A stretch of 64,000 bases of DNA from Desulfomarina profundi (GTDB taxonomy: Bacteria > Desulfobacterota > Desulfobulbia > Desulfobulbales > Desulfocapsaceae), in assembly GCF_019703855.1 (NCBI RefSeq), contig NZ_AP024086.1:1198501-1262500 (forward strand), written 5' to 3'. This document shows, one piece after another, positions 27,835-36,402 of this stretch (positions are counted from its first letter, which is position 1; every line of letters begins with the position of its first letter). The notes under the pieces were generated by a model. That model saw only the letters and a program-made list of their open reading frames with translations, ran no database searches and was not told the DNA's origin. The translations under genes and the position numbers were made by a program.

Positions 27835-30268
27835 CGCGGAAGCTTCCCTCGAATCTATCTGTGAGCAAACGTACTATTTTTGAGTGGGATTTTTCCACAT
27901 TTTTTTCCGTAAGCGTCTTTGTTTGTGATCGATATGTTATGGAAAGGGCAACACTTTTACAACCCTGTTGTATCTTTTCACCCTCAAACACATCAAAAAT
28001 TTCTACATTTTCAATAAGCTTATCTCTGCTTGAGCGGACAACTTCAAGAAGCTCACCTGAAGAAACAGCTTTCGGAACTATAAGGGCAATATCCCTTTTA
28101 ACCGAGGGAAATACAGGTAAGCTCGAGAATTTTTTCGCGGTTGTTTTTATATCACAAAGAGCGTCATAATCAAGATCAAAATAGTAGACGTCATGTTTTA
28201 TGGCGAATTTTTTCAAGATCTCATCAGTAATTTTGCCAAGGGTGCCAAGGGTACTGTCCCCATAGACGATATTCAGGGCGTAACTATGTTCCGCAAAAGG
28301 TTCACATTCGCTGTTTTCGGGCTGCCTGAACTGGACACTGTTTTTCGAGCCGAAGGGAATCCCGCTCTGTTCCAGGATAAACTCAACGCAGCCTTTAACG
28401 TCAAATATATCAACAGAGGCCTGTTTGTAATATAAGGGAGAGTTTTCTCCATGACGGTTGCCGGTAAGCACACCTGAAATAAACATTTTTTCCACCGGTT
28501 GTTCATCGCCGGCCACGGGAAAAAATACTTTCCCAATTTCAAAAAGCTTTACAGCTGTTTTCTGGAAATTGATGTTGCGCTTTACATTTTCAAGAAGACC
28601 GGGCAGCAGCAGGGTGCGCATGACCGCCTGCTCTTCACTCAGGGGATTGAGAAGAGCAACACTCTTTGATCGCCTGTCAGAAGCGGAAAGGGAGAGCATT
28701 TCAGCAAAATTGCGTGAAATAAAACTGTAGTTGATGGCTTCAGTATACCCTGCGGAAGCAAGGGCACCGGCAAGATTATTGCGCTTTATCCTTCGTGGGT
28801 CCTGCTCCGGAAAACTGAGATGGACCTGGGGGAGAGTGACGGGGATATTGTCATACCCGTATAACCGGGCAATTTCTTCAACAAGGTCAGCTTCTCTTTC
28901 TATATCAACACGGAAAGACGGAGGATTGACCCAGAGCGTATCCTCATCCTTATCTTTGCACCGTATTCCTATGGATTGCAGCAGATCTGCCATTTCCCGG
29001 CCGGTTAATTCTGTCCCAAGAAGTGTATTTGTTCTGGAAATACGTAATGTCTGTGAGTTAAGAGGTTTTTTCCCGCCATAAACGTCAGCTCCCTCGTCCT
29101 TTGCCGTGGTGTTGCATATTTCACAGATCAGTTCGACTGCGCGATTGAGGGCGTTGATGGTGCCATCCGGGTCGACACCTCTTTCAAAACGATAGGAGGC
29201 ATCCGTTGAGAGATTGAGTTTTCTTGCGCTTTTTCGGATGGAAACATCGTTGAAACAGGCACTTTCAAGAAGAATATCAGTTGTGGATTCAGTAACCTCG
29301 GAATTCATTCCCCCCATGACCCCGGCAACGGCAATGGGTTTTTCCCCATCACAAATCAAGAGAGTATCTTTGTCAATGGCCCGTTTTGTGTTATCCAAGG
29401 TTGTGAAATGAGTTTCATCTTTTCGTGGGGTGCGAACAATTATTTTACTCTCGGTGAGAGTGTTAAAATCAAAGGCGTGGAGGGGCTGACCATATTCCAT
29501 CATAACAAAATTGGTAACATCAACGATATTGTTGATGGGACGCAGACCAATGGACAGGAGCCGTTTTCTCAACCACCAGGGGGATGGCCCGATTGTTATA
29601 TTTTTAATTAATCGTGCTGCGTATCGCGGGCAGAGTTTATCTGATTCCACCGATACCGAAAATTCTTTTGAAGTGGATTTGATTTCCGCGTCCTTGATGG
29701 GAACCTGGAGGGGTTTTTCGGTGATGCCCGCAATTTCCCTGGCAATACCAATAACGGAAGCGCAGTCAGGACGATTTGGGGTGAGATCAACTTCCACCAT
29801 GATATCATCAAGGCCCATGGCCTTTATAAATGACTGACCCGGCTCGGTTCCTTCAGGTAATTCCATAATACCATCATGCTCTTCGCTCAAACCCAGTTCT
29901 CTTTCAGAGCAGATCATGCCAAAGGACTCGATTCCACGCACTTTGGATTTCTTGATTTTAAAATTACCGGGAAGGGTGGTTCCGGGAAGGACAACAACTA
30001 CTGCAAGACCTTCTCTGACATTGGGTGCTCCACAGACGATTTGCACGGTTTTATCCCCAACATCGACCTGGCAGAGAGAGAGTTTGTCAGCATTGGGGTG
30101 TTTTTCACAGGAGGTGACTCTTCCAGTTTTCAGGGGAGCAAGTTCCTGGTAAAGAGGAACTACTGAATCAACTTCAAGACCGAGCATGGTCAGTTTATCG
30201 GCCAGCTGTTCGGGAGAAAGCCCTTCAGTATCGACATATTGCTGCAACCAGTCTAAGGTAAACTTCAT
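27827..30268 (-). CDS. pheT: Phenylalanyl-tRNA synthetase, beta subunit
   Basis: 813 residues, normal length. Domain order: N-terminal tRNA-binding OB fold (KTGRVTSCEKHPNADKLSLC, about 47-66), B3/B4 core with editing site (RPINNIVDVTNFVMMEYGQP), B5 domain, class-II-like catalytic mimic, and C-terminal anticodon-binding FDX-ACB domain (FPSVKRDIALIV). Forms an alpha2-beta2 enzyme with PheS. 77 bases downstream of pheS. Confidence 0.97.
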   Translation of the reverse strand: MKFTLDWLQQYVDTEGLSPEQLADKLTMLGLEVDSVVPLYQELAPLKTGRVTSCEKHPNADKLSLCQVDVGDKTVQIVCGAPNVREGLAVVVVLPGTTLPGNFKIKKSKVRGIESFGMICSERELGLSEEHDGIMELPEGTEPGQSFIKAMGLDDIMVEVDLTPNRPDCASVIGIAREIAGITEKPLQVPIKDAEIKSTSKEFSVSVESDKLCPRYAARLIKNITIGPSPWWLRKRLLSIGLRPINNIVDVTNFVMMEYGQPLHAFDFNTLTESKIIVRTPRKDETHFTTLDNTKRAIDKDTLLICDGEKPIAVAGVMGGMNSEVTESTTDILLESACFNDVSIRKSARKLNLSTDASYRFERGVDPDGTINALNRAVELICEICNTTAKDEGADVYGGKKPLNSQTLRISRTNTLLGTELTGREMADLLQSIGIRCKDKDEDTLWVNPPSFRVDIEREADLVEEIARLYGYDNIPVTLPQVHLSFPEQDPRRIKRNNLAGALASAGYTEAINYSFISRNFAEMLSLSASDRRSKSVALLNPLSEEQAVMRTLLLPGLLENVKRNINFQKTAVKLFEIGKVFFPVAGDEQPVEKMFISGVLTGNRHGENSPLYYKQASVDIFDVKGCVEFILEQSGIPFGSKNSVQFRQPENSECEPFAEHSYALNIVYGDSTLGTLGKITDEILKKFAIKHDVYYFDLDYDALCDIKTTAKKFSSLPVFPSVKRDIALIVPKAVSSGELLEVVRSSRDKLIENVEIFDVFEGEKIQQGCKSVALSITYRSQTKTLTEKNVEKSHSKIVRLLTDRFEGSFRDG

Positions 30269-30345
30269 GGCAAATTAAAATGTTGGCTTATATTTTTGAT
30301 TCCTGAATTCGCAAGCGCCTTGTTATACAGGCGGACTATCAGGCC

Positions 30346-31353
30346 CTAAAACTGCTGCAGAAAACGTTGATCGTTTTCATAGAACAGTCTGATATCGTCG
30401 ATTCCATATTTGAGCATGGCAATACGCTCAATACCGAGTCCAAAGGCAAAACCACTGTAGATTTCGGAATCATAGCCGACCATTCGAAAAACTTCGGGGT
30501 CGATCATCCCGGATCCAAGGATTTCCAGCCAGCCGGTCTTTTTGCAGACCCGACATCCGGCACCGTCGCACATGACACAGGCAATATCAACTTCGGCACT
30601 GGGTTCCGTAAAGGGGAAAAAACTGGGACGAAAGCGAAGAGGTAGCTCTTTTTCAAACATTTCCCTGAGGAATACGGTCAAAATACCTTTAAGATCAGCA
30701 AAAGATATATCTTTGTCCACCAGAAAACCCTCAACCTGGTGAAACATGGGTGTATGAGTTATATCGGAATCACACCTGTACACCTTCCCGGGAGCAATGA
30801 CCCGGAGAGGGGGTTGTTTGTTTTCCATGATTCTGGCCTGCATGGGTGAAGTATGGGTCCGAAGCAGGGTGGAATCAGTGACATAGAATGTATCGTGCAT
30901 ATCCCTGGCCGGGTGATGGGCCGGAATATTCAGCGCTTCAAAATTATAATGATCCGTCTCCACATCAGGGCCTTCAGCCACCGAGAATCCAAGTTGTTCA
31001 AAAATTGCGCAGGCCTCGTTCATAACCTGGGTGACCGGATGGAGTTTGCCCACGGTCGGGAATCGTCCAGGAAGGGTCAGGTCGGGCGCATCGGTTTCTG
31101 TTTTTGCCGAGGCCAGTAGGGCTGCAGATTTTTCCTTGAACAGTTTTTCAATTTCACCTTTGATTCTGTTTGCCATCTGACCCATGCGGGGCCTGTCCTC
31201 TTTGGCGACGGACCCGAGCTGACGCATGATCACGGTGAAATGTCCCTTGCGGCCAAGGAAAGAGATACGGAATTCCTCAAGCTGCCTGTTATCTGTGAGT
31301 TGAGCCAGTTGCTTTCTGGCCTCACTTTCCAACCGTTGTAACTCGTTTTCCAT
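30346..31353 (-). CDS. pheS: Phenylalanyl-tRNA synthetase, alpha subunit
   Basis: 335 residues from the ATG at 31353 ([10 protein letters not shown]); a longer frame starts at 31419 but its extra 22 residues do not resemble the family. N-terminal coiled coil, then class II motifs: [54 protein letters not shown] (motif 2) and [18 protein letters not shown] (motif 3). A terminator hairpin separates it from rplT, so the pheST pair may have its own promoter or be attenuated. Confidence 0.96.
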   Translation of the reverse strand: MENELQRLESEARKQLAQLTDNRQLEEFRISFLGRKGHFTVIMRQLGSVAKEDRPRMGQMANRIKGEIEKLFKEKSAALLASAKTETDAPDLTLPGRFPTVGKLHPVTQVMNEACAIFEQLGFSVAEGPDVETDHYNFEALNIPAHHPARDMHDTFYVTDSTLLRTHTSPMQARIMENKQPPLRVIAPGKVYRCDSDITHTPMFHQVEGFLVDKDISFADLKGILTVFLREMFEKELPLRFRPSFFPFTEPSAEVDIACVMCDGAGCRVCKKTGWLEILGSGMIDPEVFRMVGYDSEIYSGFAFGLGIERIAMLKYGIDDIRLFYENDQRFLQQF

Positions 31354-31384
31354 AATAATAGAGAATGAAGAATAAATGCTGGGA

Positions 31385-31436
31385 GAAAAAATATGCCGGT
31401 TGATGGTTTTGTAAACCAAAAACCGGCATGTTTTTA
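31385..31436 (-). terminator. Hairpin between rplT and pheS
   Basis: ATGCCGGTT (31393-31401) pairs with AACCGGCAT (31421-31429); minus-strand reading continues into ATTTTTT. It probably ends the infC-rpmI-rplT transcript, or acts as an attenuator ahead of pheST. I did not find a convincing Phe-rich leader peptide before it. Confidence 0.75.
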
Positions 31437-31513
31437 TGAATCATATGCAGGAAACCCGCCTGTAATCCAAAGCCATGTCCGGCAGGGGAAAGTGCGAATT
31501 TCAGACACTCGTT

Positions 31514-31870
31514 CTATGCGTTGGCTTCTTTTGCCACCTGCACTACCTTGCTGAATGCGTCCGCATCAAGAATGGCAAGATTTGCCAGCACTTTCCGATC
31601 AAGATCTACACCGGCCTTTTTCAGTCCACCCATAAAGGCGCTGTAACTCATGTCGTTGAGGCGGGTACCGGCATTAATGCGGGTAATCCAGAGACGGCGG
31701 AAATCTCTTTTCTTGGTCCTTCTGTCCCGGTAGGCATAGCATAATGCCCGGTCTACTGCTTCGGTGGCTGTACGGTAAAGGCGGGAACGACCGCCTCTGT
31801 ACCCCTTTGCAAGTTTCAGTACTCTGTTTCTTCTTCTGCGAGCCTTAAAACCTCGTGTTACGCGTGGCAT
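31514..31870 (-). CDS. rplT: 50S ribosomal protein L20
   Basis: 118 residues. [33 protein letters not shown] and the block [20 protein letters not shown] are unmistakable. L20 is an early assembly protein and, in many bacteria, represses rpmI-rplT translation. Lies 90 bases after rpmI. Confidence 0.98.
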   Translation of the reverse strand: MPRVTRGFKARRRRNRVLKLAKGYRGGRSRLYRTATEAVDRALCYAYRDRRTKKRDFRRLWITRINAGTRLNDMSYSAFMGGLKKAGVDLDRKVLANLAILDADAFSKVVQVAKEANA

Positions 31871-31960
31871 GATTTACTCCTTTTCCCCGTATTTTCAGGC
31901 GGGTTTTATGTCACCGTCAAACGCTGAGTTGCATTTCGACAGTGGAAAAATTGTGTTCTC

Positions 31961-32158
31961 TTACAGATAAGGCATAATCTTTTTGATTGCCTTGGTATTG
32001 GCAGAATCAACCAGACCGGATTTCCTCAGGCCGCGTTTCTGCTTTGTCGTCTTCTTGGTGAGAATGTGGCTTGAATAGGCTTTGTTCCTCTTGATTTTTC
32101 CGGATCCTGTGGCCTTGAATCGTTTTGCCGCACCTCTGTTTGTTTTCATCTTTGGCAT
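31961..32158 (-). CDS. rpmI: 50S ribosomal protein L35
   Basis: 65 residues. [33 protein letters not shown] is the L35 signature; the basic, small protein has normal length. Between infC and rplT as in most bacteria. Confidence 0.98.
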   Translation of the reverse strand: MPKMKTNRGAAKRFKATGSGKIKRNKAYSSHILTKKTTKQKRGLRKSGLVDSANTKAIKKIMPYL

Positions 32159-32238
32159 GAGATTACTCCTTTACACCTCAATATCACATGGTATCAATCA
32201 GTCGGTTTTCTGATTGTTGAATGTGCTTCGTCTGTTAA

Positions 32239-32781
32239 TTATGGCTTTGGCCCTACAAACATGACAAGTTGCCTGCCTTCCATTTTCGGCATCTGCAGGA
32301 TAACTGCATCATCTTTCAGAGATTCGGCAATTTTATTCATGGCCTCAATCCCGATTGTCTGGGAGTAGACAATTTCGCGACCGCGAAAGCGCATGGTCAG
32401 TTTAACTTTATTGCCGTTCTTCAGAAATTTCCTGATATTTTTAGTCTTGAAATTGAGATCGTGCTCTTCCGTCTTCGGCCGAAATTTAATCTCTTTTGTC
32501 TCGACTGTGGTCTGTTTCTTTTTTGCTTCCTGAGTCTTTTTCTTTTGCTCGTAGCGGAATTTGTCGTAATTCATAACCCGGCATACCGGTGGGTCGGCAT
32601 TTGCCGATACTACCACAAGGTCAAGCCCTGCATCATAAGCTATATTACGAGCTTCATCCGAAGTAACTATTCCCCTTTGTGAGCCGTCCTGGTCGATCAG
32701 ACGTACCTTGGGAAAGCGTATCTGGTCATTAATCTGTACTCTGACTTCACGTTGTACCGGGGCTTGTCTTCCTCTTCTGAT
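32239..32781 (-). CDS. infC: Translation initiation factor IF-3, probable AUC start
   Basis: 180 residues if translation starts at ATC (32779-32781), seven bases after a strong GGAGG. The frame from there is continuous: RRGRQAPVQREVRV, NDQIRFPKVRLIDQDGSQRGIV, then CRVMNYDKFRYEQKKK, the linker, and the C-domain EIKFRPKTEEHDLNFKTKNI. No ATG, GTG or TTG lies in the appropriate place near the ribosome site. The first in-frame ATG (about 32616) would remove nearly the whole N-domain. IF-3 genes are known for rare AUU/AUC/AUA starts, which make the factor repress its own translation. Followed by rpmI-rplT. Confidence 0.93.
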   Translation of the reverse strand: MRRGRQAPVQREVRVQINDQIRFPKVRLIDQDGSQRGIVTSDEARNIAYDAGLDLVVVSANADPPVCRVMNYDKFRYEQKKKTQEAKKKQTTVETKEIKFRPKTEEHDLNFKTKNIRKFLKNGNKVKLTMRFRGREIVYSQTIGIEAMNKIAESLKDDAVILQMPKMEGRQLVMFVGPKP

Positions 32782-32966
32782 AACTGTACCTCCTCGAATT
32801 TACGAGATAAATGAAATATTTGCCGGAAAATACCACCACCGGCACAAAATGTATATGTTTTTATAAAATTAAATGAACGTAAATCATACCCATCATACCA
32901 GAATCTGTGGCTGCAAACAAAAAAATATCCGGGAAATCATTTATTATAGCCCACCCGGTGGGCGTT

Positions 32967-34898
32967 TCAGTCGCCTCTGCCCTGAGCCACTTCCTCAGTG
33001 ACCTTGTCAATGAATTCGGAAACAGTCATCGGCGGCAGATTTTTACCATTACGGAGACGGACGGTTACCGTACCGTTTTCCTTTTCCTTGTCACCGACTA
33101 TAAGCATATACGGAATCTTGCCGACCTGGGCTTCCCTGATTTTAAAGTTCAGTTTCTCATTACGTAAATCTTTTTCGACCCTGAGGCCCGCCTTACGAAA
33201 ACGCTTGAATATTTCCTCGCAATATTCAGCCTGGTCATCAGTAATATTCAGAATTCTTGCCTGGACAGGTGCGAACCAGAGCGGGAAAACCCCCGCGTAG
33301 TGTTCAATCAGTACTCCGATAAATCTCTCCAGGGAACCCATGAGGGCCCGGTGGATCATAATGGGTTGATGTTCACTGTTATCGGCACCGGTATATCCCA
33401 GTTGAAAGCGCTCGGGAAGATTAAAGTCAACCTGAATAGTCGAGCACTGCCATGATCTGCCAAGCTGATCCTTGATCTTGATGTCGATTTTCGGACCGTA
33501 AAACACCCCTTCGCCGGGGTCTATCATATATTCGAGCCCCTTTTTTTCAAGGGCAAGTTTTAATGATTCCGTGGCAAGGTTCCAGTTTTCGTCCGATCCC
33601 ACATATTTTTCCGGTCGAGTGGAAAGATAAATATCGTAATCATCAAAACCGAAATTTTTCAGAATCAGAAGATTCAATTCAAGGATATTGAAAATTTCTT
33701 CCTCAAGCTGATCAGGACGGCAGAAAATATGGGCATCGTCCTGGGTGAATCCTCGAACGCGCAGTAAACCATGCAGGGCACCGGCACGTTCGTAGCGATA
33801 AACTGTACCGAGTTCACACCAGCGGATCGGCAGCTCCCGGTAACTTCTTTTTCGTGTATTATATACACCGATATGAAAGGGGCAGTTCATCGGTTTCAGC
33901 TGGTAGGCCACATCGTCTATATCCATGGACGAATACATGTTTTCACTGTAAAAATCCAGGTGTCCCGATGTTTTCCAGAGATCCTGACGGGCAATATGCG
34001 GCGTGTAGAGCAGCTCATAATCATGGCGATAATGCTCGTCTTTCCAGTAATCTTCCACCAGTCTTCGCAGCTGGGCCCCTTTCGGCTGCCAGAGGATCAG
34101 GCCTGCACCGATATCTTCCTGGACGGTGAACAGCTCAAGTTCCCTGCCGAGCTTACGGTGATCGCGTTTTTTTGCCTCTTCCAGGGAATTGAGGTATTTT
34201 CGCAACTCTTTCTTGTCAAAAAAAGATGTTCCGTAGATTCGTTGGAGGACATCATTTTTCTCATCTCCACGCCAATAGGCACCGGCTACCCGCAGCAGTT
34301 TGAATGCCCTGATAAAAGATGTATTGGGGAGGTGGGGCCCGCGGCAGAGATCAGTAAATTCACCTACCTGGTAGAGTGATACAGTGTCGGTGTCCAGGTC
34401 ACGGATAAGTTCAACCTTATACTTTTCTTCTTCAGCCTCAAATTTCTTGATGGCATCGTCACTGGCAAGTTCAGAACGGGTAAACGGAAGGGCCTGGCGA
34501 ACGATCTCTTCCATCTTTGCCTCGATCTTTTCAAAATCTTCAGGGCTGAAGGCTTCGTTTCTGAAAAAATCGTAGTAGAAGCCGTTTTCAATGGAAGGCC
34601 CGATGGCAATTTTTATGTCTTGGCCGAATACATCACGTACCGCAAGGGCCATGACATGGGCAGTGGAATGGTGAAGGATCTCGAGTGCCTTTTCGGAACC
34701 GACCTGAACCGGCGAAAGAGTAGTGTTTTCGGTCAGTGGCGTAGTAAAATCATGAAGGACGGAATCGATTTCCACCGCAACTGTGCGTTTTCTCTGCTTG
34801 TTGGAAAGCAGGGAGGAAAGAACATCGCCAACAGTCGTTCCGGCCGGAACCAAAACACTGCTATCACTGTCTGCTAAAACTATAGAAATATCCGTCAT
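32967..34898 (-). CDS. thrS: Threonyl-tRNA synthetase
   Basis: 643 residues, normal. N-terminal TGS domain (residues about 1-60), editing domain with HHSTAHVMALAVRD (zinc histidines) and DLCRGPHLPNT, class II catalytic core with QLKPMNCPFHIGVY (zinc Cys), RYERAGALHGLLRVRGFTQDDAHIF (motif 2), PIMIHRALMGSLERFIGVLIEH (motif 3), and an anticodon-binding C-terminus. It lies upstream of infC as in E. coli. Confidence 0.98.
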   Translation of the reverse strand: MTDISIVLADSDSSVLVPAGTTVGDVLSSLLSNKQRKRTVAVEIDSVLHDFTTPLTENTTLSPVQVGSEKALEILHHSTAHVMALAVRDVFGQDIKIAIGPSIENGFYYDFFRNEAFSPEDFEKIEAKMEEIVRQALPFTRSELASDDAIKKFEAEEEKYKVELIRDLDTDTVSLYQVGEFTDLCRGPHLPNTSFIRAFKLLRVAGAYWRGDEKNDVLQRIYGTSFFDKKELRKYLNSLEEAKKRDHRKLGRELELFTVQEDIGAGLILWQPKGAQLRRLVEDYWKDEHYRHDYELLYTPHIARQDLWKTSGHLDFYSENMYSSMDIDDVAYQLKPMNCPFHIGVYNTRKRSYRELPIRWCELGTVYRYERAGALHGLLRVRGFTQDDAHIFCRPDQLEEEIFNILELNLLILKNFGFDDYDIYLSTRPEKYVGSDENWNLATESLKLALEKKGLEYMIDPGEGVFYGPKIDIKIKDQLGRSWQCSTIQVDFNLPERFQLGYTGADNSEHQPIMIHRALMGSLERFIGVLIEHYAGVFPLWFAPVQARILNITDDQAEYCEEIFKRFRKAGLRVEKDLRNEKLNFKIREAQVGKIPYMLIVGDKEKENGTVTVRLRNGKNLPPMTVSEFIDKVTEEVAQGRGD

Positions 34899-34958
34899 GA
34901 GATTTCAGGCATGGCAGATCAGGACAAACTGATCCAACCGATGCACCCATTAAATAAA

Positions 34959-35018
34959 TAGAAAAATAAAGGCTAAAGAATTAACGCCTTCTTGAAAAGG
35001 AGTTCTCACTTTAGCCTT
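34959..35018 (-). terminator. Terminator of tRNA-Val
   Basis: AAGGCTAAAG (34969-34978) pairs with CTTTAGCCTT (35009-35018), enclosing a smaller CCTT/AAGG hairpin. On the minus strand it is followed by TATTTTTC. It sits between tRNA-Val and thrS. Confidence 0.8.
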
Positions 35019-35024
35019 ATATTC

Positions 35025-35099
35025 TGGTAGGCGCGGGCGGGATTGAACCGCCGACATCCACCACGTCAAGGTGGCGCTCTCCCACTGAGCTACGCGCCT
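35025..35099 (-). tRNA. tRNA-Val (GAC)
   Basis: Minus-strand cloverleaf: acceptor AGGCGCG/CGCGCCT, anticodon arm CCACC-TTGACGT-GGTGG with anticodon GAC, T arm GGCGG-TTCAATC-CCGCC, encoded CCA at 35025-35027. Confidence 0.95.
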
Positions 35100-35160
35100 G
35101 CTCAAGCAATAAAAACCGGGTTTTGACCGAGAGAAACTGTCGCAACCTTCGAACCTGTTT

Positions 35161-35189
35161 CAAATACCAGTTAATCATAAGAGTGTCAA
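35161..35189 (-). promoter_or_regulatory. Probable tRNA-Val promoter
   Basis: TTGACA (plus 35184-35189), 17-base spacer, TATTTG (plus 35161-35166) on the minus strand; the tRNA begins about 55 bases after the predicted start. Confidence 0.5.
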
Positions 35190-35238
35190 GATAAAATCAC
35201 TCTCATTTCGCATTTCTCATGAAAAATCATATCGAAAC

Positions 35239-35841
35239 CTACAGGGCCGTTGAGCGACTCTCAATTGCTTTGGCCAGGGTATATTTGTCCGCGTATTTAA
35301 TATCCATACCCATGGGAATTCCGCAGGCCAGCCTGGTCAGCTTAACGGGTCTGTCCTTCAGGGAATCGGTAAGATAGTTTGCCGTAGCTTCTCCGGGAAC
35401 GGTGGAGCTGGTGGCGATGATGACTTCGCTGATTGTGCCATTGGCCACACGTGCCAGCAGTTCCCTGATTTTAATCTCATCCGGGCCTATTCCATCCATT
35501 GGGGAGAGAACACCGTGAAGAACATGGTAATGTCCCCGGAATGTTGCTGTTTTTTCAATGGCCAGCAGGTCCGCGGACTGTTCGACCACGCAAATGATAT
35601 CAGCATGCCGTCGTGGTTCGGCGCAAATGTCGCAGGGGTCACTTTCCGAGAAGGTAAAACAGCAGGAGCAGAGTTGTATGGAATCGTGGAGATCCACCAG
35701 CGAGCGGGCAAGCTCTCTTGCCTGGGACGGGGGCCGACGGAGAATATTCATCGCCAGCCGGGTGGCGGTTTTTTTGCCTATCCCCGGCAGTAACGTGAGA
35801 TTTTCGATCAGCTTTTCCAGTGCCGGAGGGATGACCTGCAT
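35239..35841 (-). CDS. recR: Recombination mediator RecR
   Basis: 200 residues. Helix-hairpin-helix LPGIGKKTATRLAMNIL, four-cysteine zinc site (CSCC...CDIC), Toprim motif ICVVEQSADLLAIEKT and C-terminal RLACGIPMGMDIKYADKYTLAKAIESR. Works with RecF/RecO to load RecA on gaps. In the usual dnaX-ybaB-recR order. Confidence 0.98.
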   Translation of the reverse strand: MQVIPPALEKLIENLTLLPGIGKKTATRLAMNILRRPPSQARELARSLVDLHDSIQLCSCCFTFSESDPCDICAEPRRHADIICVVEQSADLLAIEKTATFRGHYHVLHGVLSPMDGIGPDEIKIRELLARVANGTISEVIIATSSTVPGEATANYLTDSLKDRPVKLTRLACGIPMGMDIKYADKYTLAKAIESRSTAL

Positions 35842-35891
35842 AATGAAATACTCAATTCCTGTGGAATGATGAATGTGATGGGAAATGCGGG

Positions 35892-36215
35892 CTACGGATT
35901 CAGTATATTGGAAATTCCGGGGATATTCAGTCCACCGGTCAACTGAGTCATCTCTTCCTTGCCAAGTTCCCGTGCCCTGCGGACAGCGTCATTTGTCGCA
36001 GCTACAATGAGATCCTGCAGCATGTCCTTTTCATCAGGATCAATGACAGCCTTTTCAATATTGATGGAAAGAATGTCTGCCTTGCCATTGACCGTGACTG
36101 TAACCATTCCTCCGCCGGCACTGCCGGTAATCACTTTTGAGGCAAGATCCTGTTGGATTTTTGCCATTTTTTCCTGCATGTTCCTGGCCTGTTCCATTAT
36201 ACTGCTGAGGTCCAT
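35892..36215 (-). CDS. YbaB/EbfC nucleoid-associated protein
   Basis: 107 residues. ARNMQEKMAKIQQDLASKVITGSAGGGMVTVTVNGKADILSI is the family pattern; the C-terminal helix is LQDLIVAATNDAVRRARELG. Small DNA-binding dimer between dnaX and recR. Confidence 0.95.
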   Translation of the reverse strand: MDLSSIMEQARNMQEKMAKIQQDLASKVITGSAGGGMVTVTVNGKADILSINIEKAVIDPDEKDMLQDLIVAATNDAVRRARELGKEEMTQLTGGLNIPGISNILNP

Positions 36216-36250
36216 TTTAGTCGTCCTTTTTCATGCCTGTCCATAAATGG

Positions 36251-36372
36251 CTTTTTTGCCCGATTTCTGCGTCGCTACGAAAAATAAAAATGCTCACATA
36301 TGCCTGATATGCTGCGCTTTTTATTTCCCTATGCTCCTCAGAGTCTGCGCTTACCTGAACTCGAACAAAAAA
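36251..36372. repeat. Palindromic MITE-like element, copy 2
   Basis: Between dnaX and the ybaB-type gene. Imperfect outer arms (TTTTTTG...CGA left, TCGAACAAAAAA right) and an inner stem AAATAAAAA / TTTTTATTT. The centre is TGCTC-ACATATgcctgATATG-CTGCGCTT. The frame (CTGCGTcG, TGCTC, palindrome, CTGCGCTT) is the same as at 21496-21622, but the stem bases differ with pairing preserved. Confidence 0.6.
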
Positions 36373-36402
36373 TCTCATTTCTGAAGAGACATTTTTTTAA
36401 AA

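Noticed and set aside
31354-31513. Phe-type attenuator before pheST
   Set aside because: A terminator hairpin is present, but the small frame before it (MALDYRRVSCI) has no Phe codons. The Phe/Tyr-rich frame overlaps and follows the hairpin rather than preceding it.
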